Assembly: GCA_030035585.1 (NCBI GenBank) | Contig: CM057482.1 | Span: 48,527,501 to 48,591,500 of the forward strand | DNA length: 64,000 bases | Direction of reading: 5' to 3' | Source: Dugong dugon | Lineage: Eukaryota > Chordata > Mammalia > Sirenia > Dugongidae | Part shown: positions 58,901-64,000 of the stretch, in pieces | Numbering within the stretch: the first letter of the stretch is position 1 | How the letters are laid out: every line of letters begins with the position of its first letter | Translations under genes and position numbers: made by a program | The notes under the pieces: generated by a model | Told to the model about the DNA's origin: nothing | What the model saw: only the letters and a program-made list of their open reading frames with translations | Databases searched by the model: none

Positions 58901-59496
58901 GACAATTAAAGCAAACAAGAATATTGGAGAAAAGAAACAATCGCTTTTGTTCCCGGATTTACTTTCCTTCCTCATAAATTAGGGATAATTAACACGCATC
59001 CGATCTATTTTCACAACACCATTTTAACGTATTTACTAACAACCAACCAATCGCCCTCCACTAGGGTTACAAACATTACTAAGTATAATTTCCCGGCCCT
59101 CACAGAGTCCAAACTGCTAAACATACCACGCATGGTCTAAGTTAGGCCCACGCGTATGGGGGAAAAAGCAGTTAATTCAGCCGAATGCGTGAGCAGCAGC
59201 GAGGTTCACAGAAGCCCCAGGGGAGCCTAACGGGATGGTCTTTTGGAAACAACGGGAAGAATCCCTCTAGAAACCACGCTCGGCCAGGCAGGCGGCCACC
59301 GGGGCTGTCCCAGCGCCCAGTCTGGCTTGGGGCCCAGAATGTCGGCGCCCTAGGCACACGCGGCGGGGCGCGACCGCGAGGTCTCCGTGAGGCCTGCCGG
59401 ATCTCCCGACTCACCCCGGAGGTCCAGCTCTCGGTCCCGCACGGCGTTGGTGTACTGCGCTGCCTGCTCGATCAGCTCCGCCGTCAACTTTACCAT
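40866..59496 (-). CDS. SNRPA1: U2 small nuclear ribonucleoprotein A', nine-exon gene, coding span
   Basis: Encodes the leucine-rich-repeat protein that, with U2B'', binds stem-loop IV of U2 snRNA in the nucleus and helps U2 snRNP act at the branch point in pre-mRNA splicing (established). Joined exons 59496-59415, 55049-54902, 54260-54182, 51122-51076, 50767-50665, 50070-49991, 49601-49526, 48883-48790 and 40924-40866 give 768 nt, which is 255 residues plus TGA, identical to the human length. Seen: [20 protein letters not shown] start, LRR units (L-x-x-L-x-x-L-x-x-N-N pattern) in exons 2-5 about residues 20-140, basic K-M-F-K-G-K-R-G helix, Lys-rich loop, acidic C-terminus ending T-V-T-N-G-S. 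All splice sites are GT/AG with matching phases. The unit lies upstream of SELENOS on the same strand. Introns 1, 3 and 8 are heavily loaded with mobile elements. Confidence 0.97.
41300..42955. other. SNRPA1 intron 8, first part
   Basis: No gene or RNA seen. The stretch about 41990-42600 (ctcaaactttttagtgttgg, then a long AT-rich block) may be an old DNA transposon, but I cannot name it. Confidence 0.35.
42959..43147 (+). mobile_element. AfroSINE, long form, diverged
   Basis: cggaatccctgagtggtgca head, gatctatttccaaaa body, cggggtcaccgtgagtcaga tail. SNRPA1 intron 8. Confidence 0.85.
43260..43724. mobile_element. Inverted-repeat DNA element, second copy, split by AfroSINE
   Basis: CAGACAATCCTGACTTAGG at left and GTCAGGGACTCCTG at right form inverted ends; internal text (attcgagttatgatgaac, cagatgttcact, ataaaaggca) matches 29100-29527. 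TA on the right, CA on the left. Confidence 0.65.
43364..43576 (+). mobile_element. AfroSINE within the DNA element
   Basis: Full-length: gagccccagcagcacaatgg head, gcagtccgcttctatgaaga body, gggtggttatgagtcagaac tail. Confidence 0.9.
44624..44822 (+). mobile_element. AfroSINE, long form, SNRPA1 intron 8
   Basis: gagggcctcggtgatgcaaa head, ggagatctacttctgaaaaa body, ggggttgccatgaatcggaa tail. Confidence 0.88.
44998..48359 (+). mobile_element. Full-length RTE non-LTR retrotransposon, broken ORF
   Basis: Target duplication TATCATCATCCC / TATTATCATCCC at 44986-44997 and 48360-48371. 5' region (tactgtggtggcttgcatgt) shared with the SINE at 18.1 kb, endonuclease-like N-terminus ([13 protein letters not shown] at 45450-45510), RT motifs F-I-D-Q-A-K-A-L-D near 47080 and Y-A-D-D near 47385 with a stop just before it, 3' tail cggcacctaacaacaac. 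Frames broken by several stops and indels; a SINE is nested at 47649-47845. Antisense to SNRPA1. Confidence 0.92.
47649..47845 (-). mobile_element. AfroSINE nested in RTE
   Basis: Minus-strand copy; imperfect duplication around GGGCAAATCTG / GGGCACATCTG. It interrupts the RTE sequence G-K-S...A-T-K-D-L-F-K. Confidence 0.88.
48790..48883 (-). CDS. SNRPA1: SNRPA1 exon 8
   Basis: Acceptor CTCCAG ends at 48884; donor GTTAGA at 48789. Encodes [20 protein letters not shown], then [11 protein letters not shown]. The following intron is 7.9 kb and holds a full-length RTE element. Confidence 0.95.
49526..49601 (-). CDS. SNRPA1: SNRPA1 exon 7
   Basis: Acceptor CTCAAG ends at 49602; donor GTAATA at 49525. 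Encodes [20 protein letters not shown], then D-V-E-A-I-K. The Thr codon is split with exon 6. Confidence 0.95.
49991..50070 (-). CDS. SNRPA1: SNRPA1 exon 6
   Basis: Acceptor CTGTAG ends at 50071; donor GTAAGA at 49990. Encodes [20 protein letters not shown], then I-A-R-R-S-K, a strongly basic helix after the LRR domain. Confidence 0.96.
50665..50767 (-). CDS. SNRPA1: SNRPA1 exon 5
   Basis: Acceptor TTGTAG ends at 50768; donor GTGAGT at 50664. Encodes [20 protein letters not shown], then [15 protein letters not shown], the LRR cap that precedes the basic helix. Confidence 0.96.
51076..51122 (-). CDS. SNRPA1: SNRPA1 exon 4
   Basis: Short 47-nt exon. Acceptor TTACAG ends at 51123; donor GTTTGT at 51075. 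Encodes [15 protein letters not shown] plus two bases of the next Ser codon. Confidence 0.95.
51259..51428 (-). mobile_element. AfroSINE, short form, SNRPA1 intron 3
   Basis: Ends immediately upstream of exon 4's acceptor region, about 140 bp away. Imperfect duplication TAGCACATC / TGGCGCATC. Confidence 0.88.
51784..51978 (-). mobile_element. AfroSINE, long form, SNRPA1 intron 3
   Basis: Carries the ggctgattttcagaagcaga body. Short duplication TCTCAG at 51778-51783 and 51979-51984. Confidence 0.87.
51985..53215. other. SNRPA1 intron 3, mostly unrecognised
   Basis: A-rich on the plus strand, with L1-like phrases near 52200-52560 but no clear element; A18 run at 53149-53166. Confidence 0.35.
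53362..53853. mobile_element. hAT-type short DNA element split by AfroSINE
   Basis: 8-bp duplication TTCTAGAA at 53354-53361 and 53854-53861, ends with ACTGTCCA / TGGACACT inverted repeats. The 8-bp duplication is diagnostic of hAT transposition. SINE nested at 53462-53658. Confidence 0.75.
53462..53658 (-). mobile_element. AfroSINE with RTE-like GTTGTT tail
   Basis: Duplication TTTTAAT at 53455-53461 and 53659-53665. Its complement ends cggcacctaacaacaac, the exact tail of the RTE copies in this window. Confidence 0.9.
54182..54260 (-). CDS. SNRPA1: SNRPA1 exon 3
   Basis: Acceptor TTTTAG ends at 54261; donor GTAAGT at 54181. Encodes [20 protein letters not shown] followed by N-N-S-L-V-E-L, a further LRR. 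The Ser in D-Q-S-L is Ala in human as I recall. Confidence 0.96.
54902..55049 (-). CDS. SNRPA1: SNRPA1 exon 2 (first leucine-rich repeats)
   Basis: Acceptor TTACAG ends at 55050; donor GTCAGT at 54901. Encodes [20 protein letters not shown], then [28 protein letters not shown], clear LRR periodicity. Phase 1 in, phase 2 out. Confidence 0.97.
55150..55580. repeat. Old SINE/LINE remnants (L2/L3- and MIR-like)
   Basis: ggatgcgccaaacattgtgctaggtactgg...gctcacagtctagcagtgg is an L2/L3-type end; 55380-55560 follows a MIR pattern (aaaataaaatgaggaaacgg). SNRPA1 intron 1. Confidence 0.5.
55962..56036 (+). mobile_element. AfroSINE 3' end, SNRPA1 intron 1
   Basis: aatttacagccttggaaacc to agtcgaaatcgacttgacag and T-rich tail; 5'-truncated. 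Confidence 0.82.
56150..58329 (+). mobile_element. 5'-truncated L1, ORF2 C-terminus plus 3' UTR
   Basis: Begins within ORF2 at the block equal to 35340 of the full-length copy, shows I-K-H-L-C-S-S-K-D (56855-56885) and the Cys block C-W-R-G-C-G (57190-57210), then 3' UTR ending ttgtaaactttcacctaaaa and A14 (58316-58329). Several frameshifts. Antisense to SNRPA1. Confidence 0.9.
58330..59165. other. SNRPA1 intron 1, promoter-proximal part
   Basis: No recognised element; unique-looking sequence leading into the CpG island. Confidence 0.4.
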
Positions 59497-59700
59497 CCTG
59501 CCGCCACCCGCTTCCCGGTGCCGCAGCCCGTTGCTTCCCGCCGACGAGACGTCCCAGCGTACCCCGCGCCCCGCTGCCAGGCAGCACCAATCGCAACCGG
59601 CGCATGCGCGCGCATCTCGACGGCCTAGCAGAAGCAATCGAAAAGCCACGCCCCCGACTCGTTCTTTCGGAAGGGTTTGGAGTGCTTAGAAGACGTAGCA
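59170..59700 (-). promoter_or_regulatory. SNRPA1: SNRPA1 CpG-island promoter with NRF1-type site
   Basis: CpG-dense block around exon 1. Upstream of the ATG are a CCAAT box (plus-strand 59587-59591) and the palindrome GCGCATGCGC (59600-59609), an exact NRF1-type motif typical of housekeeping promoters. No TATA box is evident. Confidence 0.7.
59415..59496 (-). CDS. SNRPA1: SNRPA1 exon 1 coding part
   Basis: ATG at 59496-59494; 27 codons plus one base ending D-L-R; donor GTGAGT at 59414. Lies within a CpG island. Start chosen because translation matches the known mammalian N-terminus from its first residue. Confidence 0.96.
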
Positions 59701-59934
59701 CGTTCTCGGTTACTTCCTGGAGCGTAACTGGAGTATGGAGGGCTCTTGGTTCCAGGCGTCTATGCCGGATGATCATAAGCTGGTGATCCAGCCCAGGTTC
59801 TCATGTTGTATCCCAGGCCCAAAGCCCAGCACCAGGACAGGGACCTTAAATCCTGGACCCTTCACTGAATTCCACGGGTCCTACCCACTGCAGAGTGGAG
59901 CCAGGACAGATATAGCTGTCCTTGTGCGTGTATA

Positions 59935-60445
59935 CACTGTTCTCATGTGTATATTGTTCATTCCAATAACTTCGTTCGTGAAGTGCCTTTTCAAGCCTCT
60001 TGCCCATTTTTTTTTTTTTCTAGTGGGTCGTCTGCCTTTTCATTTTTCATTTGTGGGAATTCTTATATATTCCAGATATGAGTACGCTCTGTGACTTGTC
60101 TTTTTCACTCTTAATGCTGTTGTTTGATGATCAGAAGTTTCTAATTTATGTAATCCAGTTTATATCGTTCTTTATGATTAGTGGGTTGTATGTGTCTTGC
60201 TTAAGAAATTTTCCTCATCTCCAAAATATTTTCTTGTAGTATCTACTAGGGACTTAATTGATTTACCTTTCACATTTAGGTCTGTAATCCACCTGGAATT
60301 TATTCTTTTTGAACTTTTTATTGAAGTATGATGTACATACAGAACAATCCGAACAGAATACACCTAAGCAACTGACATCCAGATTAAGAAACAGGGTATT
60401 ACCACATCCCAGATGGCTCCCTCTTGTCCTCTTTCAGTCACTACT
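59935..60445 (-). mobile_element. Old L1 3' part, antisense
   Basis: aagtgccttttcaagcctct...gtgggttgtatgtgtcttgc...catttaggtctgtaatccac, and attgaagtatgatgtacata (60321) are typical antisense L1 ORF2-end and 3' UTR text. Confidence 0.7.
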
Positions 60446-61017
60446 GTGCTGGGTTGAATACCAAAAAACAAACCAAACTCATTGCCGCCGAGGTGATTCC
60501 AACTCATAGCGACTCTATAGGACAGAGTAGAGCTGCCCCATAGGGTTTCCAAGGAGTGCCTGGTGGATTCGAACTGTGTACCTTTTGGTTAGCAGTGGTA
60601 GCTCTTAACCACCACGCCACCAGGGTTTCCAGGTTGAATATAGCCCCTTCAAAATCCACATCCACCCGTAACTAAAGAATGTGATCTCATTTGGAAATAA
60701 GGACCTTGAAGATATAGCCAAGTTGAGATAAAGTCATACTGGATTAGGGTGGACCCTAAATCCAACACGACTGGAAGGAAATTTGGACACAGACACAAAC
60801 ACACGGTGAATTCCATGTGATGACAGAGGCAGAGACAGGAGTGATGTCCACAAACCAGGAATGCCAAGGATTGCTGGTGATTACATGAAGCTAAGAAGAG
60901 GCAAGGAAGGATCTTCCCCTACAGACTTCAGAGGGAGCATGGCCCTGCTGACACCTTAATTTCAGATTTCTAGCCCTCAAAGCTACAAGAGAATAAATGT
61001 ATTATTTTGTTTTAGAG
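60446..61017 (+). mobile_element. MaLR-type (MLT1-like) LTR split by AfroSINE
   Basis: tgctgggttgaata | tagccccttcaaaatccaca ... tttggaaataaggaccttga ... agagaataaatgtattattt follows MLT1-type order. SINE at 60461-60631. Confidence 0.65.
60461..60631 (-). mobile_element. AfroSINE, short form
   Basis: Duplication GGTTGAATA at 60452-60460 and 60632-60640, inside the LTR. Confidence 0.9.
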
Positions 61018-61553
61018 AAAATGGGTTTAGCTTTAAAAATAGACATTATTTTTAGAGATGTTTTAGGTTTACAGAAATGGTTTCAATTTACCCCTGCCCT
61101 CCCCACATTGTTTCTCCTATTAGTATCTTGCATTCCTGTGATACATTTGTTACAAATGAGGAACCAATACTGACACATTATTATTAACTGAAGTCCCTAG
61201 TTCACATTAGGCCCCAGTCTTTGTGTGGCACAGTCCTACAGGTTTTTAAAAATTGTGGTAAATATGCATAACAAAATATTTGCCATTTTAACAATTTTAA
61301 AGTGTACAAATCAGTGATTTTAATTACATTTACTATGTTGAGCAACCATCACCACTATTCATTTTCAAATGGTTTTTACCCCCTGAAGCAGAAACTGCAG
61401 CCCTAGTGGCACAGTGGTTATGCGTGTGGCTGCTAACCAAAAGGTCCTTGGTTCCAACTCACCAGCTACTCTTTGGAAGAAAGATGTGGCAATTTGCGTC
61501 TGTAAAGATTCACAGCCTTGGAAACTCTGTGGGGCAGTTCTACTCTGTCCTAC

Positions 61554-63395
61554 ATGCTCGGCATTTCTCAAGCTGAAAGAACTGAAGAAAAATCCAAGCT
61601 TGGAGTTGCAAATTTACAGGGAAAATATTAAATCGCGCAGGAAGCATCAAAAGAAGATGGAAGGAATACACAGTCACTGTGTTCAACCATTTCAGGAGGT
61701 AACATATGACCCAGAAATGATGATACTGAAGGAAGAGATCCAAACTGCGCTGAAGGCATTGGCAAAAAACAAGGCTCCAGGAATTAATGGAATACCAACT
61801 GAGATGTTTCAACAAACGGAGGCAGAGCTAGAGGTACTTACTCATCTATGCCAAGAGATTTGGAAGACAGCTACCTGGCCAACTGACTGGAAGAGATCCA
61901 TATTTGTGCCCATTCCAAAGAAAGGTGATGCAATAGAATGCAGAAATTATCAAACAATATCAGTAATATCACATGCAAGTAAAATTTTGTTGAAGATCAT
62001 TTAAAAGTGGTTGCAGCAGTATATCAACAGGGAACTGCCAGAAATTCACGCCGGATTCAGAAGAGGACGTGGAACAAGGGATATCACTGCTGATGTCAGA
62101 TGGATCTTGACTGAAAGCAGAGAATACCAGGAAGACGTTTACCTGTGTTTTATTGACTATGCAAAGGCATTTGACTGTATGGATCATAATAAATTATGGA
62201 TAACATTGTGAAGAATGGGAATTTAAGAACACTTAATTGTGCTCATGAGGAACCTGTACTTAGACCAAAGGCAGTCATTTGAACAGAACAAGGGGATACT
62301 GCGTGGTTTAAAGTCAGGAAAGGTATATATCAGGGTTGTATCCTTTCACCATACTTACTCAATCTGTATGCGAGCAAATAATCCGAGAAACTGGAGTATA
62401 TGAAGAACACGCATCACGATTGGAGGAATATGCAGCCTGCAATATACAGATGGGAGCCCTGGTGGTGCAGTGGTTAAGCATTCGGCTGCTAACCAAAAGG
62501 TTGGAAGTTCGAATTCACCAGCTGCTCCTTAGAAACCCTATGGGGCAGTTCTACTCTGTCCTGTAGGGTCACTATGAGTCGGGATCAACTCGATGGCAAT
62601 GAGAAGGATGAAATACGCAGATGACACAACCTTGCTTGCTGAAAGAAAAGAGAGCTTGAAACACTAACTGATGAAGATCAAAGACTACAGCCTTCAGTAT
62701 GGATTACACCTCAACATAAACAAAACAAAAATCCTCACAACTGGACCAATAAGCAACATCATGATAAAAGGAGAAAATATTGAAGTTGTCAAGTATTTCA
62801 TTTTACTTGGATCCACAATAAGCGCCCATGGAAGCAGCAGTCAAGAAATCAAACAACCCATTGCACTGGGCAAATCTGCTGCAAAAGATCTCTTTAAAGT
62901 ATTAAAAAGCAAAGATGTCACCTTGAAGACTATGGTGTTCCTGACCCAAGCCATGGTGTTTTCAGTCGCCCCATATGCATGCAGAAGTTGGACAATGAAT
63001 AAGGAAGACCAAAGAAGAATAGATCCCTTTGAATTATGGGATTGGCGAAGAATATTGAATATACCATGGACTGCCAAAAGAATGAACAAATCTGTCTTGG
63101 AAGAGGTACAGCCAGAATGCTTCTTAGAAGCAAGGATGGTGAGACTTCATCTCACATAGTTTGGACGTGTTACCAGGAGGGACTAGTCCCTGGAGAAAGA
63201 CATCATGCTTGGTAAAGAGTCAGTGAAAAAAAGGAAGACCCTCAAGGAGATGGATTGACATGGTGGTTGCAACAATAGTCTCAGGCATAACAACGGTTGT
63301 GGATGGTTCAGGACTGGGCAGTGGTCTGTTCTGTTGTACGTAGGGTCGCTATGAGTCAGAACCGACTCGATGGCACCTAACAACAACAACAGCAG
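61554..63395 (+). mobile_element. 5'-truncated RTE inside an AfroSINE
   Basis: Duplication TCTGTCCTAC at 61544-61553 and 63396-63405, both part of the host SINE. Encodes L-K-A-L-A-K-N-K-A-P-G-I-N-G-I-P (61750-61800), V-Y-L-C-F-I-D-Y-A-K-A-F-D (62140-62175), Y-A-D-D-T-T-L-L (split by the SINE at 62453) and the C-terminus 62671-63159. Stops at about 62003 and 62209; tail cacctaacaacaacaacag. Confidence 0.92.
62453..62611 (+). mobile_element. AfroSINE inside the RTE (innermost)
   Basis: Duplication AATATACAGATG / AATACGCAGATG (two mismatches) at 62441-62452 and 62612-62623, in the codons for the RT Y-A-D-D motif. Confidence 0.88.
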
Positions 63396-64000
63396 TCTGT
63401 CCTACAGAGTCGCTATGAGTCAGAATCGGGGATTTTTTTTTTTTTTAAACAGAAACTTACTATCCCTTAAGTGATAACTCCCCATTTCCCCCTCCCACCT
63501 GCTACTAGTAACCACTAATGAACTTTGGTCTCTATGCATTTGCCTATTTTAGATATTTCATATAAGTGAGGTCATACATTATTTGTCACTTAGCATGTTT
63601 TCAAGGTTCATCTATGTCATAACATGTATCAGAACTTCATTTCTCTTTATGGCTGAATAATGTCCTGTTGTATGGATGTACCACATTTTGTTTTATTTAT
63701 TCGTCTATTGATGGACACTTGGATTGTTTCCACCTTTGGACTATTGTCAATAGTACTTCAATGAATACTGATATACAAGTATCTATTTGAGTCCCTGCTT
63801 TCAGTTCTTTTGGGTAGGAGAGGAATTGCTGGGTCATATGGTAATTCTGTGTTTAACTGTTTGAAGAATCTCTAAACTGTTTTACATAGTTGCTGCACCA
63901 TTTTACATTCCCGCCAGCCACAGATGAGGGTTTCAATTTCTCCACATCCTCACCAACACTTGTTATTTCAGTTTTTCTGGTATTAGCCACCTTACAGGAT

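Larger units (their letters stand above)
61397..63449 (+). mobile_element. AfroSINE split by RTE insertion
   Basis: SINE head and body 61397-61553, tail 63396-63449 (cctacagagtcgctatgagt). Own duplication CAGAAACT at 61389-61396 and 63450-63457. Confidence 0.9.
61018..64000 (-). mobile_element. Old L1 3' UTR, antisense, with four-level insertion stack
   Basis: L1 tail text at 61040-61396 (aaaattgtggtaaatatgca, gagcaaccatcaccactatt) resumes at 63458 (cttactatcccttaagtgat ... gctgggtcatatggtaattc) and runs off the window. The 2.05-kb insertion between is SINE-RTE-SINE. Confidence 0.8.

Noticed and set aside
61414-62004. 196-codon fused open frame as a gene
   Set aside because: Starts in a SINE and continues in a truncated RTE reverse transcriptase; chance fusion at an insertion junction.
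1-64000. CRISPR array, phage, plasmid or operon-type system
   Set aside because: Spliced vertebrate genes and mammalian retrotransposons throughout; the only regular repeat is the L1-tail triplet.

Overview
This is vertebrate nuclear DNA from an afrotherian mammal, most probably an elephant. The evidence is about two dozen tRNA-derived AfroSINE copies, an RTE-type LINE with the same 3' tail as those SINEs, a full-length lineage-specific L1, and intron-rich genes with CpG-island promoters. I cannot separate elephant genera, or fully exclude hyrax or sirenian, from the sequence alone.

Two protein-coding genes are present, both on the minus strand and head to tail, matching the mammalian SNRPA1-SELENOS synteny block (human 15q26.3, from memory). 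SELENOS (CDS 12705-23408, six exons, 190 residues) encodes an ER membrane selenoprotein. Its penultimate codon is an in-frame TGA read as selenocysteine, and a plausible type II SECIS element lies in the 3' UTR at 12280-12350. SNRPA1 (CDS 40866-59496, nine exons, 255 residues) encodes U2 snRNP protein A'. All exons join in frame at GT/AG sites. I assembled both gene models by hand from splice sites and protein recall.

Layout: 1-12.2 kb is gene-free and made of nested old repeats (antisense L1 carrying a solo LTR and a SINE, an older antisense LINE carrying an L1 tail that itself carries an LTR, MaLR pieces, L1 3' ends). SELENOS follows at 12.2-23.5 kb; its third intron holds a 123-bp triplicated L1-tail repeat, a tRNA-Gly-headed SINE and a MaLR LTR. 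The intergenic stretch 23.5-40.5 kb has two copies of an LTR-like repeat, an RTE fragment, a truncated L1, a TA-flanked DNA element and a complete 8.4-kb L1 (29622-37994) with decayed ORFs. SNRPA1 occupies 40.5-59.6 kb; intron 8 contains a full-length RTE inserted in a MIR, intron 3 a hAT element split by a SINE, intron 1 a truncated L1. From 59.7 to 64 kb, an antisense L1 contains a SINE that contains an RTE that contains another SINE.

I found no unknown gene family or defence-like system. The most notable items are the Sec/SECIS pair, the four-level insertion stack, the monomer-like L1 5' UTR, the duplicated L1 3' UTR with an internal A14 tract, and the tRNA-Gly/RTE composite SINE.
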